Counted from the stretch's first letter, positions 1-9,223 are shown. The stretch: 64,000 bases of DNA from CAYSPG01 sp964432885 (GCA_964432885.1 CAYSPG010000002.1:248001-312000); one strand, 5' to 3'. Numbers and translations are program-made. The notes: generated by a model from the letters alone, not told the origin.

Positions 1-1
1 A

Positions 2-712
2 TCACAGCGCCTGCGCGAAATAGAAAAAGATTTAAGTGGCGATAAAAAACCTGTTGCTGATACAGAGCCTGAAAAAATCATTACCCCTGAAACCGCAGTT
101 CAGGATTATTTTACCGTATCGTCAGATTTTAATCCCGAAGAGTTTGCAACTATAAAAGCGGATGCACCTGATAGCACAAATCAAACTATTGTTAATATAA
201 CCAAATCAGATACGTCAAATAGTATAAGTGCCGAAACCAGTACGAGCATTGAGAAACATTCATTTACCGATTGGATACAAAAATTTTCAGCACCTAAACC
301 CGTGCAACCGGCATTTGAAGAAATTAATACTGAAGAGAAAAAAAAAACTTCGGATATAATTATTGAGAAGGCAACACACAGCCATCTTACTCAGTTGCAA
401 CAAACCATTACAGAAACAAAATCTTCAGAATCAAAAGCAAGCCATCTTGCAAAAACCGACCTGATAGATTTATTTATTAAAAATGACCCCCGCATTGATG
501 GCAGCAAAACAAAATTTTATTCGCCAATAAATGTAGCCAAAAGCAGCATAGCTGATACCAGTGAAATAGTTTCGGAAACACTGGCAAAAATCTATATCCA
601 GCAAGGAAATTTATCCAAAGCCATTCAAGCCTATGAGAAATTAAGTTTGAAATTTCCCGAAAAAAGTGCTTTCTTTGCCGCCCTTATAAAAGAAATTAAA
701 CAAATTCAGTAA
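2..712 (+). CDS. TPR-like protein, C-terminal part
   Basis: The reading frame is open from the window edge, so the N-terminus is missing and about 236 residues are visible. Most of it is low-complexity, charged, Ser/Thr/Glu/Lys-rich sequence, probably disordered. The last 45 residues form one helix-turn-helix unit (ETLAKIYIQQGNLSKAIQAY) that resembles a tetratricopeptide repeat. No enzyme motif is visible. It lies 79 bp upstream of secG on the same strand and may share its transcript. A TPR scaffold role is inferred from the repeat alone. A GTG near position 302 is in frame but is not the start, because coding sequence continues upstream. Confidence 0.7.
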   Translation, partial: SQRLREIEKDLSGDKKPVADTEPEKIITPETAVQDYFTVSSDFNPEEFATIKADAPDSTNQTIVNITKSDTSNSISAETSTSIEKHSFTDWIQKFSAPKPVQPAFEEINTEEKKKTSDIIIEKATHSHLTQLQQTITETKSSESKASHLAKTDLIDLFIKNDPRIDGSKTKFYSPINVAKSSIADTSEIVSETLAKIYIQQGNLSKAIQAYEKLSLKFPEKSAFFAALIKEIKQIQ

Positions 713-791
713 TTAAATTTAGTTGGCAGCAAGTATTTGGCAGTTATCTGTAACTGCAAAACTGCAAACTGCAAACTGTAAACTTCTCAAA

Positions 792-1157
792 ATGTACACA
801 GCAATAACAGTTATTATTATCCTTGTATGCGTACTGCTTGCATTTGCAGTGCTAATTCAAAATTCCAAAGGTGGAGGCTTAACAGCAGGCTTTTCTTCAT
901 CTCAACAAATTATGGGCGTTAGGCAAACTACTGATTTTCTTGAAAAGTTTACCTGGGGTTTGGCAACAACATTAATTGTACTATGTATAGTAGGTAATTT
1001 TATGCTGCCTCGCAATGCTGCCACTCAGGTTCAGGCATCGTCTATACAAGATCAAATTGACAATGCCACTATGCCTGCATCACAAAATGCACCATTGCCT
1101 GGAGCACAACAACAGGCGCAGCCTGCACAACAGCAACCTGCCCAGCCTGCCAAATAA
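792..1157 (+). CDS. secG: Protein translocase subunit SecG
   Basis: SecG is the small accessory subunit of the SecYEG channel and assists SecA-driven export across the inner membrane. The protein has two membrane segments (about residues 3-22 and 53-72) joined by the conserved loop QNSKGGGL, followed by a Gln/Ala/Pro-rich cytoplasmic tail of about 45 residues typical of Bacteroidota SecG. I chose the ATG at 792 because it places the first membrane helix at the N-terminus. The frame upstream of it is an A/C/T word repeat without SecG similarity. A hairpin terminator follows directly. Confidence 0.93.
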   Translation: MYTAITVIIILVCVLLAFAVLIQNSKGGGLTAGFSSSQQIMGVRQTTDFLEKFTWGLATTLIVLCIVGNFMLPRNAATQVQASSIQDQIDNATMPASQNAPLPGAQQQAQPAQQQPAQPAK

Positions 1158-1180
1158 TCCGCTTTAGCGCAATAAAATTT

Positions 1181-1214
1181 AAAAAACCGCTGTCAATTTT
1201 GGCGGTTTTTTTAT
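1181..1214 (+). terminator. Intrinsic terminator after secG
   Basis: A 10-bp perfect stem (AAAAAACCGC at 1181-1190 pairing with GCGGTTTTTT at 1202-1211) with an 11-nt loop ends in a T-run. It lies 23 bp after the secG stop, so it separates secG from groES. Confidence 0.85.
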
Positions 1215-1332
1215 TTAATCAGGGTCAAAAATCGAAAATTTGGCAGTAAACAACTGCTGGCACAATTGCTGATTGGCGCAAAATGTATTTCAAATCATTA
1301 ATTTTTAAATAACCATAAAAAATCAAATTACA

Positions 1333-1611
1333 ATGAGTAAATTTAATCTTAAACCATTGGCCGACCGCGTTATAGTAGAAGTAGCGGCTGCCGAAGAAAA
1401 AACAGCAAGCGGAATAATTATTCCTGACACTGCCAAAGAAAAACCACAAAAAGGCAAAGTGGTGGCCGTAGGAACCGGAAAAAAAGATGAGCCTATGACT
1501 GTAAAAGTTGGCGACAGTATTTTGTACGGTAAATATGCCGGTACCGAAATTACCGTTGAAGGCAAAGAGTACCTTATCATGCGCGAATCAGACATTTTCG
1601 CAGTAATCTAA
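1333..1611 (+). CDS. groES: Co-chaperonin GroES
   Basis: This 92-residue protein is the 10-kDa lid of the GroEL/GroES folding chamber. It shows the family N-terminus (KPLADRVIV), the mobile-loop region (EEKTASGIIIPDTAKEKPQ) and the C-terminal strand (YLIMRESDIFAVI). Its length is typical for the family. The ATG at 1333 is the only sensible start. The gene is followed after 105 bp by groEL on the same strand, the usual operon order. No CIRCE operator (TTAGCACTC and its inverted copy) is present upstream, so HrcA-type control is not supported here. Confidence 0.98.
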   Translation: MSKFNLKPLADRVIVEVAAAEEKTASGIIIPDTAKEKPQKGKVVAVGTGKKDEPMTVKVGDSILYGKYAGTEITVEGKEYLIMRESDIFAVI

Positions 1612-1654
1612 AGATACGAAGTTCAAAATTGAAACATGTTTCGGATTTCTTCTC

Positions 1655-1669
1655 CATTCGTAATTCGTA
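1655..1669 (+). repeat. Short ATTCGTA word repeat upstream of groEL
   Basis: The spacer between groES and groEL contains ATTCGTAATTCGTAG. This is a short version of the 35-nt leader found directly before engB and clpX. No function can be assigned from sequence. Confidence 0.5.
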
Positions 1670-1716
1670 GAAAATTAAATTAAAATCAAACAATAAAAAA
1701 ACAAATAAATAAAAAC

Positions 1717-3357
1717 ATGGCAAAAGATATAACCTTTAACCTCGAAGCGCGTGACGCTTTAAAAAGAGGTGTTGATGCATTGGCAAATGCAGTTAAAGTT
1801 ACCTTAGGTCCAAAAGGACGTAATGTAATTATTGACAAAAAATTCGGTTCACCCGCTATCACAAAAGATGGAGTTACCGTAGCTAAAGAAATTGAATTGA
1901 AAGATTCGATTGAAAACATGGGTGCACAAATGCTTAAAGAAGTAGCATCAAAAACTGCTGACATTGCAGGTGATGGAACCACTACTGCTACCGTATTGGC
2001 ACAAGCTATTGTTGCTGCTGGTTTAAAAAACGTGGCTGCCGGTGCTAACCCTATGGATTTAAAACGTGGAATAGACAAAGCTGTTGAAGCCGTTGTTGCT
2101 GCTCTTAAAAAAATGAGCAAAGAAGTTGGTGATGACAACAATAAAATAGAACAGGTTGCTACTATTTCGGCAAACAACGATTCGGCCATTGGCAAACTTA
2201 TTGCCGAGGCAATGAAAAAAGTTAAAAAAGAAGGTGTAATCACTGTTGAAGAAGCAAAAGGAACCGATACTACAGTAGAAGTGGTTGAAGGTATGCAGTT
2301 CGACCGCGGATACATCTCTCCCTACTTTGTTACCAATGCCGATAAAATGGAAGCTGTGCTCGAAAACCCATACATTTTAATGTATGACAAAAAGATTTCG
2401 AACATGAAAGAGCTGCTTCCTATACTTGAAAAAGTAGTTCAAACCGGCAAGCCACTTTTAATCATTGCCGAAGATATTGATGGCGAAGCATTGGCTACCC
2501 TGGTGGTAAACAAAATTCGTGGTTCATTAAAAATTGCTGCTGTAAAATCTCCCGGCTTTGGCGACCGCAGAAAAGCCATGATGGAAGATATCTCCATCCT
2601 TACTGCCGGTACTTTAATTGCCGAAGAACAAGGTTTTAAATTAGAAAACGCAGACCTGTCGTACCTTGGCACTTGCGAAAAAGTAACCATTGATAAAGAC
2701 AACACAACCATTGTTGGTGGAGCAGGTAAAAAAGCGGATATCACTGCACGTGTAAATCAAATAAAAGCACAAATTGAAACCACTACTTCTGATTACGATA
2801 AAGAAAAAATGCAAGAGCGCTTGGCTAAACTTGCAGGTGGTGTAGCAGTACTATATGTTGGCGCAGCTACCGAAGTTGAAATGAAAGAAAAGAAAGACCG
2901 CGTTGACGATGCATTACACGCTACCCGTGCCGCTGTTGAAGAAGGAATTGTAGCTGGTGGTGGTGTGGCTTACGTACGTGCAATTGCAGCTTTAGAAAAA
3001 TTAAAAGTTGATAACGATGATGAGCAAACCGGTGTTGCTATTATCAAACGTGCGGTTGAAGAACCATTGCGCCAGATTGTAGAAAATGCAGGAATTGAAG
3101 GCAGCATTGTGGTACAAAAAGTTAAGGAAGGCAAAGATGATTTTGGTTACAATGCTCGTACCGACAAATATGAAAATCTATTTGCGGCAGGTGTAATTGA
3201 CCCTACCAAAGTTACCCGTGTTGCATTGGAAAACGCTGCTTCAATTGCTGGTATGCTACTTACTACTGAGTGTGTACTTGCCGACATTAAAGAAGAAAAA
3301 GCTCCAATGGGAATGCCAGGTGGAATGCCGGGCGGAATGGGTGGAATGGATTATTAA
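1717..3357 (+). CDS. groEL: Chaperonin GroEL (Hsp60)
   Basis: GroEL forms the double-ring ATP-driven cage that folds cytosolic proteins together with GroES. The 546-residue length is standard. Visible landmarks are the ATP-binding stretch TLGPKGRNV and the DGTTTATVLA loop near residues 86-95, the apical-domain region around residue 200 (EGMQFDRGYISPYF), the AAVEEGIVAGGG signature near residue 405, and the Gly/Met-rich C-terminal tail ending in GGMGGMDY. It is the second gene of the groES-groEL pair and is closed by a strong hairpin about 55 bp downstream. Confidence 0.99.
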   Translation: MAKDITFNLEARDALKRGVDALANAVKVTLGPKGRNVIIDKKFGSPAITKDGVTVAKEIELKDSIENMGAQMLKEVASKTADIAGDGTTTATVLAQAIVAAGLKNVAAGANPMDLKRGIDKAVEAVVAALKKMSKEVGDDNNKIEQVATISANNDSAIGKLIAEAMKKVKKEGVITVEEAKGTDTTVEVVEGMQFDRGYISPYFVTNADKMEAVLENPYILMYDKKISNMKELLPILEKVVQTGKPLLIIAEDIDGEALATLVVNKIRGSLKIAAVKSPGFGDRRKAMMEDISILTAGTLIAEEQGFKLENADLSYLGTCEKVTIDKDNTTIVGGAGKKADITARVNQIKAQIETTTSDYDKEKMQERLAKLAGGVAVLYVGAATEVEMKEKKDRVDDALHATRAAVEEGIVAGGGVAYVRAIAALEKLKVDNDDEQTGVAIIKRAVEEPLRQIVENAGIEGSIVVQKVKEGKDDFGYNARTDKYENLFAAGVIDPTKVTRVALENAASIAGMLLTTECVLADIKEEKAPMGMPGGMPGGMGGMDY

Positions 3358-3361
3358 TAAA

Positions 3362-3392
3362 CCCCTCTCTAACTCTCCCCACAGGGGAGAGG
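3362..3392. repeat. CCCCTCTC-family palindromic repeat, copy 1
   Basis: A hairpin with arms CTCTCCCC (3373-3380) and GGGGAGAG (3384-3391) around a 3-nt loop lies directly after the groEL stop, preceded by CCCCTCTCTAA. Two related elements lie at 30904-30938 and, within nadE, at 31741-31770. Being GC-rich in an AT-rich spacer, it looks like a dispersed genomic repeat. Confidence 0.65.
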
Positions 3393-3410
3393 ATTGCGGA
3401 GTGCAAATAC

Positions 3411-3448
3411 AAAACCCGCTGCTGGAATTTTTCCAACAGCGGGTTTTT
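3411..3448. terminator. Bidirectional terminator between groEL and the T9SS protein
   Basis: Arms AAAACCCGCTGCTGGAA (3411-3427) and TTCCAACAGCGGGTTTT pair over 17 bp with one mismatch. An A-run precedes the stem and a T-run follows it, so it can terminate both convergent genes. Confidence 0.9.
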
Positions 3449-3457
3449 TGATAATTA

Positions 3458-5032
3458 TTATTCAACAGCAATTTTACCTTTTGCAATTTCAACACCCAAA
3501 TTTTTTACAACATAAAAATAAATACCAGCGGCTATATTTTTTCTTTCAATATCGGTAGTGTTTCCATCAAAGGTTTTTACCAGTACACGTTTTCCGTCAG
3601 CCGAAAAAATTTCAATTACACTGTCGCTTAATGGCCGGTTCCATAGCAAGGTAACAGTAGCCTTGCAGCTAAATGGGTTTGGCAGTATGGTGGTATTTAT
3701 TGCACCTTCTAATTCATTTATTCCTGTGGGTGTTAGTTTGTAATCGTATCCCAGATGAAAAGCATACGCATTAAATGAACCCAATCCATACGCATACGCA
3801 TTAAAACCATTGGGTGCATACAGGTTATGTACACCACTGGTTGTGGTAACTTGCTTAAACATATACTGAGGATTATAACTAAACGTTTGAAAGCCACTCA
3901 TAGGAATTCCATCTAAACTTGCAGGTACACCACCTGATGCATTTACAACAATGTTTATAAAATGATTGGGAGTGGCATTGCCCTGAATGCCGTCATTGCT
4001 TAAAAACAATGCACGGTACTTTAAAAGATTTACGGGTGGGATAATAACCATGCAGGGGTCGCCAAGCTGACTGGTGTTGCACAGTTGGCTCTTGTTATAC
4101 AGTGCTACACCCACCGGTTTTTCTGAAACCACATACGATGCTGCCGTAAAAAAGGTATCAATATGCATGCCTTTGCTTGCCAAAAAAATTGGCAACCCAT
4201 TGTTTATCCTCACAAAATTTGAGTCTTCAAGGTTTAAAATTATAACCGGGTCTCCACCCTGCCCAAGCATGGGAACTACCACAAACTCTAACCCATACAT
4301 ATTCATGTAGTTCATATCATACAAATGATCATCGGCACCTGTACACCGCAAATGCGATTGGCGTGCGCCAGAAAACACAGCCACTTTTTTGGTGCTGTCT
4401 AAACTTGTTATGGTGGTTCCACTTAAATTAAAATATGATTGCAATTGAAAAACCTGGCCCTTATTAAGCGTAATATAAAACGGAACTCCGGGTGGGCGAA
4501 AACTGTAAGTAATTACCGAAGGAACTATTTCGATAACTGTACTATCGGCTGTAGCCTCAATCACCATTTCGCCAGGAGAAGAATTTCCGGAGGTTCCTCC
4601 CTCATCAATTTGTGCGCTTATCATATAATGCCATGTAAGCTCACTGGCTGGAACCACCAATGTAGCTTCTGAAAAATAAACTCGATGATGATATGCATAC
4701 ACATTTACCGAATCGTTTGCTACCACCTTTAAGCCATAGTTAAAAATATTTTCGTCACCTTGAGGATACAATATGCCTGGTGGCAAATACACTTCCGTGG
4801 CTTGCATAGCCGCTACTGTAAATGGTATGGTTAATCCGGTGGCCGGAAATTCTATTTGCCCGCTTGTGTTTACCTCCGAACTTATTACAACCGAAAAATC
4901 AGGCGGGCCATTAAAACTTAAATTCAGGTTTTCCATGTAGGTAAACCAAAATTCATTTCCTTTTGTTGTTTGCGCCTTAGCAGCAAAGCCCATTGCACAC
5001 AGCAATAAAACTACTGTAATTATTTTTTTCAT
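3458..5032 (-). CDS. Secreted IgGFc-binding-like protein with T9SS sorting domain
   Basis: This is a predicted type IX secretion cargo of about 524 residues. A signal peptide (MKKIITVVLLLCAMGFAAKA) is followed by a long beta-rich region with hallmarks of the IgGFc-binding N-terminal family, such as GDPCMVIIPPVN and repeated statements of the VSEKPVGVALY type. The last 80 residues form a type A C-terminal sorting domain (ILPNPF, then GIYFYVV and the Lys-Gly-Lys end). I chose the ATG at 5032 because the signal peptide begins there; a TTG further upstream adds a non-signal extension. It should be exported and attached to or released from the cell surface. The ligand is unknown. Confidence 0.82.
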   Translation of the reverse strand: MKKIITVVLLLCAMGFAAKAQTTKGNEFWFTYMENLNLSFNGPPDFSVVISSEVNTSGQIEFPATGLTIPFTVAAMQATEVYLPPGILYPQGDENIFNYGLKVVANDSVNVYAYHHRVYFSEATLVVPASELTWHYMISAQIDEGGTSGNSSPGEMVIEATADSTVIEIVPSVITYSFRPPGVPFYITLNKGQVFQLQSYFNLSGTTITSLDSTKKVAVFSGARQSHLRCTGADDHLYDMNYMNMYGLEFVVVPMLGQGGDPVIILNLEDSNFVRINNGLPIFLASKGMHIDTFFTAASYVVSEKPVGVALYNKSQLCNTSQLGDPCMVIIPPVNLLKYRALFLSNDGIQGNATPNHFINIVVNASGGVPASLDGIPMSGFQTFSYNPQYMFKQVTTTSGVHNLYAPNGFNAYAYGLGSFNAYAFHLGYDYKLTPTGINELEGAINTTILPNPFSCKATVTLLWNRPLSDSVIEIFSADGKRVLVKTFDGNTTDIERKNIAAGIYFYVVKNLGVEIAKGKIAVE

Positions 5033-5050
5033 GTCTTTATAATTAATAGC

Positions 5051-5058
5051 CAAATGTA
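5051..5058 (-). promoter_or_regulatory. -7 box (TACATTTG) for the T9SS cargo gene
   Basis: The minus strand reads TACATTTGG, a match to the Bacteroidota -7 consensus TAnnTTTG, 18 bp before the ATG. No clear -33 TTG is seen. The predicted leader is only about 10 nt. Confidence 0.5.
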
Positions 5059-5128
5059 AAAAAGTTGCGCATTATTGTTTTAAACTCTTCTTAACTAAAA
5101 CCGCAACATACTTTTAAAAAAACTGCAT

Positions 5129-5136
5129 TACATTTG
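5129..5136 (+). promoter_or_regulatory. -7 box (TACATTTG) for the histidine kinase
   Basis: TACATTTGT matches TAnnTTTG and lies 20 bp before the proposed TTG start of the kinase, which predicts a leader of roughly 14 nt. No clear -33 element is seen. Confidence 0.5.
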
Positions 5137-5156
5137 TAGTACTAACCATAACTAAA

Positions 5157-8100
5157 TTGTGCTGCTTTAATAAAAACAAGTTTTGCCTGGCCGCCAAAAA
5201 TTTTTTGTCGCTTTGCAGCGCATTCATAATTACTAATACAGCATTTGCGCAGCCCGGCTACCGGTTTACCAATTACACACAAGAAAACGGTATTGCATCA
5301 AGCACCTTAACCGGAATTACCAAAGACAGCACGGGTTTTTTATGGCTGCTTTCTGAAAACGGCCTTACACGCTTTGATGGTTACGATTTTAAAGTTTATA
5401 GAAATAACCCATCCGATACCGGAAGCATATCATCACCCTATGTTATTGGAATTAATATTGATTCACAAAAAAATATTTTTGTTCGTACGTCTAACTCATT
5501 AAGCAAATACAACCAGCAAACCAATTCGTTTAATAAAATTATTTTGTTAAACGACAGCAACAACTTTTTAAACTGGATACCCGGCTATAGCAACCAATGG
5601 ATTTTACTTAAAGGAAACCTTGCACAACTTAACGGCAAAACCAATACTTGTTTATTTTATCCCTATGGCAAGCAGTATGCACCCTCCATGTTTCAGCAAG
5701 CCATCGAAACTGAAAACGATATTTTTATTTTCGGTGGTGCCATAATTTTAAAATTCAACAAAAAAGACAAAAAATTTATCCCCGTTAGCATTGATTATTC
5801 CACCGCTAACTCACCCCAAAACAGTGGAGTATTTCTGGCATTTTTTCAAAACCCGGATAAAAACATTGGTATGTACACAACCAGTGGATTTTACCTATAC
5901 AATAAAACCACAAACACATTTCTTAAAAAATCACAAAGTAGTTTTGGCAATGTGTCTGGCTATGATTTTTCGGGTAAACTTGTTAAACCCTCTGGTTGGC
6001 TTTTTGCTGCCAAGCGAAATGGAACCATTTTTTTAATAAACACCATTTCCGGAACCGAACGTGTGGTAAACGTCAAAAACTTTTGTGCCGAGCATTTAAA
6101 AAGCGACTTTGCCGTTGCTCAAATTTATGATTCACCTGGTAATACTATTTGGGTTTCTACACTTAGTTCTGGTATTTTTAAACTTAATACCGAAACACTT
6201 GTTGCTGAACATTTTTATTTCAACAGTCAAAACACAAACACCCTTGCGTCTAACGGCAGCAACTTTATTTTTGACGATAACAACGGTGTTGTTTGGATTT
6301 CACTACCAGGCATTGGGTTGGCAAAAGGCGAACACCTTAAGCAAGTATTCAGCACCCATGTTCCTACTGCCAGCAGTGCATCGCTTAAAAAAAACATACG
6401 CAACATTACCGAATACAGCGGCAACCAATTACTTATCCTTACCCTTGATGGTTGCTATTTGTTTAACAAACATTCCAAAACCTTTTCCTACCTAACAAAT
6501 CCCGAAAATTTAAAACCGCTTCCAATAAATGGTGCTCTTAGCGATGCTGCTTTTGATAGTGACAGCAACCTTTGGATTGCCAGTTGGCGCGGTGCCGGTT
6601 TATTTGGAATTAGTAACAAGAAAAAAAAGTTTATTACACTAAATCCATTGCCCGATTCATTACCTCACCAAAGCATTTCATTACGATGTCTTTACTTCGA
6701 CTCCAAAAATAATTTATGGCTTGGCAGTGCTGATAATGCCATTTTCAGACTTAACACCAGCCAGGTTAATTTTAACAATCCTTCAAATACAAAATTTGAA
6801 ATTTTCAACAGCAAAGTTTTAAATAACAGGTCGCTAACGTTCGGTATCGTTTTCAGCATTACCGAAAACAAAAATGGCGACATTATTTTTGCAACTCAAA
6901 ACGGACTATATTTTTACAGCTACATCACCAAAACTTTTCAAAATTATCCTACTGCTTCCAATAGCAACAAGCTACTAAGCAATGAAGATGTAAGGGTTGT
7001 TTACATTGACAGCAAAAATAATCTGTGGGCCGGCACCAACGGTGGCGGGCTTAACCGGTATAACCAAGCCGATAAATCATTCACATCCTTTACCACCCAA
7101 AACGGATTGCCTGATAACATCATCTACTCCATACTTGAAGATAACGATGGCTTTTTATGGCTCGGTACCAACAAAGGACTGTGCCGGTTTGATGACCAAA
7201 AACTATTATGCCGAAACTATTCACCAAAAGACGGTATTCAAAACTACGAGTTTAATACCAACTCTACCTGCAAAACTGCTTCAGGCCAACTTGTTTTTGG
7301 TGGAGTTAATGGCTTTAATGTATTTTATCCCGATTCAATTGAAGTAGCATCTGCCCCACCTAAAGTTATTATCACCAGTTTTAAAGTGGGCGACCGCGAA
7401 AAAAATTCCACTGCCCGCGTTATTAATCTGCCCCACAATCAAAACTACCTTTCATTTGAATTTGCAGCACTCAACTACTTCCGCAACAGCGAAAACGTTT
7501 TTGCATACATGCTTCAGGGTATTGATAAAGATTGGGTGTACTGCGGCACAAGGCGCTTTACCAGTTACCCTAACCTATCGCCCGGCAGTTACACATTTAA
7601 GGTTAAAGCAGCCAACTGCTATGGCGAGTGGAACCAGGCACAGCCTCCTTTAGTCATAAACATTGCCACTCCCTGGTATAGTTCTTTACTCTTCAGGCTC
7701 ACCATCATCATTGTGGCATCTGCAATTATCTACATTGTTTTTCGCATACGGTTATACCAAAAACTTAAAGTACAGGAAGTACGAAACAAAATTGCCCGCG
7801 ACTTGCATGATGAAATTGGTAGCAACCTAAGCAGCATATCACTTTTTAGCGAAGTTGCCAAAGAAAAAGCTGGCACCAACAATAACCCTATAACACCCCT
7901 TCTAAAAAAAATCAGCGAATACACACAAAGTTCACAAGAAGCTATGAATGATATAGTGTGGATGATAAACGCACGCAACGACAACTTCGAAAACATCATC
8001 GTGCGCATGCGCGCACTTGCTGCCGAAATGTTTGAAGCAAAAAATATTAATCTCCACCTTAATTTTCACGACAAACTAAACCACGTAAAACTTGGCATGG

Positions 8101-8375
8101 ACGAGCGCAAAAATTTTTACCTCATATACAAAGAAGCCATTAACAACATCATGAAATACGCTCAGTGCAAAAACGTGTGGATTGATTTATGGCTTTTGCA
8201 TAATACCATTTACCTGCGAATAAAAGATGATGGCAAAGGATTTGACACCTCCATTAAATACATTGGCAACGGGCTTAACAACATGCAAAAACGTACTGAA
8301 AACCTAAACGGAAAACTTAAAATACTTTCGCAACCTAATAGCGGCACCCTTATCGAAGTGCAATTTACCATATAA
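5157..8375 (+). CDS. Beta-propeller sensor histidine kinase (LytS/NarX type)
   Basis: This 1072-residue membrane sensor starts with a signal peptide (about residues 1-31, ending TNTAFAQ). A large periplasmic part follows with repeated two-component propeller motifs such as GFLWLLSENGLTRFDGYDF, NNLWAGTNGGGLNRY and GFLWLGTNKGLCRFD, then a Y_Y_Y-like domain near residues 730-840. One membrane helix lies at about 840-862. The cytoplasmic part has a HisKA_3 box (ARDLHDEIGSNLSSI, phospho-His near residue 884) and a HATPase domain (DDGKGFD, GNGLNNMQKR). The start is uncertain: no in-frame ATG precedes the signal peptide, so TTG at 5157 is used. The response regulator gene follows 69 bp downstream. 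The signal is unknown; in Bacteroidota such sensors often respond to glycans, which is inference here. Confidence 0.9.
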   Translation: MCCFNKNKFCLAAKNFLSLCSAFIITNTAFAQPGYRFTNYTQENGIASSTLTGITKDSTGFLWLLSENGLTRFDGYDFKVYRNNPSDTGSISSPYVIGINIDSQKNIFVRTSNSLSKYNQQTNSFNKIILLNDSNNFLNWIPGYSNQWILLKGNLAQLNGKTNTCLFYPYGKQYAPSMFQQAIETENDIFIFGGAIILKFNKKDKKFIPVSIDYSTANSPQNSGVFLAFFQNPDKNIGMYTTSGFYLYNKTTNTFLKKSQSSFGNVSGYDFSGKLVKPSGWLFAAKRNGTIFLINTISGTERVVNVKNFCAEHLKSDFAVAQIYDSPGNTIWVSTLSSGIFKLNTETLVAEHFYFNSQNTNTLASNGSNFIFDDNNGVVWISLPGIGLAKGEHLKQVFSTHVPTASSASLKKNIRNITEYSGNQLLILTLDGCYLFNKHSKTFSYLTNPENLKPLPINGALSDAAFDSDSNLWIASWRGAGLFGISNKKKKFITLNPLPDSLPHQSISLRCLYFDSKNNLWLGSADNAIFRLNTSQVNFNNPSNTKFEIFNSKVLNNRSLTFGIVFSITENKNGDIIFATQNGLYFYSYITKTFQNYPTASNSNKLLSNEDVRVVYIDSKNNLWAGTNGGGLNRYNQADKSFTSFTTQNGLPDNIIYSILEDNDGFLWLGTNKGLCRFDDQKLLCRNYSPKDGIQNYEFNTNSTCKTASGQLVFGGVNGFNVFYPDSIEVASAPPKVIITSFKVGDREKNSTARVINLPHNQNYLSFEFAALNYFRNSENVFAYMLQGIDKDWVYCGTRRFTSYPNLSPGSYTFKVKAANCYGEWNQAQPPLVINIATPWYSSLLFRLTIIIVASAIIYIVFRIRLYQKLKVQEVRNKIARDLHDEIGSNLSSISLFSEVAKEKAGTNNNPITPLLKKISEYTQSSQEAMNDIVWMINARNDNFENIIVRMRALAAEMFEAKNINLHLNFHDKLNHVKLGMDERKNFYLIYKEAINNIMKYAQCKNVWIDLWLLHNTIYLRIKDDGKGFDTSIKYIGNGLNNMQKRTENLNGKLKILSQPNSGTLIEVQFTI

Positions 8376-8431
8376 ACAAAATGTTGTTCCTCTCCCTAAC
8401 ATTAGTTATTTAAAAATAGATATAACCCAAG

Positions 8432-8439
8432 TAACTTTG
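8432..8439 (+). promoter_or_regulatory. -7 box (TAACTTTG) at the response regulator start
   Basis: TAACTTTGC is a good TAnnTTTG match ending 5 bp before the ATG at 8445. If used, transcription would begin at or next to the start codon, giving a leaderless mRNA separate from that of the kinase. Confidence 0.5.
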
Positions 8440-8444
8440 CACCC

Positions 8445-9077
8445 ATGATTAAGGTTTTGGTTTATGATGATAATGCAGGAAGGCAAGAAGGCCTCGAAAT
8501 GCTCATTAACCAAACCAAAGATATGACCTGCGTTGGCACTTTCGAAAGTTGCATCAATGTAGTTAATGAGGTAAAAGAGCTAAACCCCGATGTAGTACTT
8601 ATGGATATTGACATGCCTTACGTTAACGGCATCGAAGGTTTAAGACTTATCCGCAAATATTCTCCGGGTGTAATGGTGGTAATGCAAACAGTGTTTGAAG
8701 AAGAAGAAAAAATATTTGAAGCTATTCGCTCCGGTGCTCATGGATATTTCTTAAAAAAAACCACCCCGCAAAAACTCATCGAAGGCATTCGAGATGTACG
8801 CGAAGGCGGTGCACCCATGACAGCATCGGTGGCAAAAAAAGTTCTTGAAATATTCCGCAACCAGGGCGCTAAAGGAAATGATTCTTTTGACCTTACCGAT
8901 CGCGAACTACAAATACTTTCCCATCTGGTAAAAGGTATGAGCTATAAAATGATTGCCGATGCATGTGAAATTAGCTGGCATACTGTCAACTCTCACTGTA
9001 AAAAAATATACGAAAAACTCCATGTCCACTCTGCCACCGAAGCCGTTGCCAAGGCCATTGAGCAAAAAATAGTTTAG
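8445..9077 (+). CDS. LuxR-family response regulator
   Basis: This is a 210-residue NarL/LuxR-type regulator and the likely partner of the kinase just upstream. The receiver domain has acidic residues near positions 8-9 (VYDDN), the phospho-acceptor Asp54 in VVLMDIDMP and a conserved Lys near residue 105 (FLKKTTP). The C-terminal DNA-binding domain has the LuxR pattern LTDRELQILSHLVKGMSYK followed by HTVNSHCKKIYEKL. Order and spacing suggest a cognate pair, though a -7 box at its own ATG may allow separate expression. Targets are unknown. Confidence 0.95.
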   Translation: MIKVLVYDDNAGRQEGLEMLINQTKDMTCVGTFESCINVVNEVKELNPDVVLMDIDMPYVNGIEGLRLIRKYSPGVMVVMQTVFEEEEKIFEAIRSGAHGYFLKKTTPQKLIEGIRDVREGGAPMTASVAKKVLEIFRNQGAKGNDSFDLTDRELQILSHLVKGMSYKMIADACEISWHTVNSHCKKIYEKLHVHSATEAVAKAIEQKIV

Positions 9078-9111
9078 ATTTTGGTTTTGATTTTTAGTAG
9101 TTAAGAAGGAG

Positions 9112-9137
9112 GGCTGTCGCGAAAGCGGCAGCCTTTT
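9112..9137 (+). terminator. Intrinsic terminator after the response regulator
   Basis: GGCTGTCGC and GCGGCAGCC form a 9-bp stem (one G-T pair) capped by a GAAA tetraloop and followed by TTTT. It ends the two-component operon. Confidence 0.9.
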
Positions 9138-9157
9138 CACTTTTCATCCAACACCAC

Positions 9158-9195
9158 CAAAAAAAATCCGGAAACAATCCAAAATTGTTTCCGGA
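9158..9195 (-). terminator. Intrinsic terminator of the dcw cluster after ftsZ
   Basis: A perfect 12-bp stem (TCCGGAAACAAT at 9167-9178, ATTGTTTCCGGA at 9184-9195, loop CCAAA) is followed on the minus strand by a run of at least seven T. It lies about 29 bp beyond the ftsZ stop and closes the cluster. Confidence 0.9.
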
Positions 9196-9223
9196 AAAAA
9201 TAATTACACCAACTAAAAAACAA

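Noticed and set aside
1215..1332. CIRCE/HrcA operator before groES
   Set aside because: I looked for TTAGCACTC and its inverted copy and found neither.
1686..2315. Long open frame antisense to groEL
   Set aside because: It lies wholly opposite a highly conserved gene, has Ser/Ala/Ile-rich composition expected from the reverse of groEL codons and has no family features.
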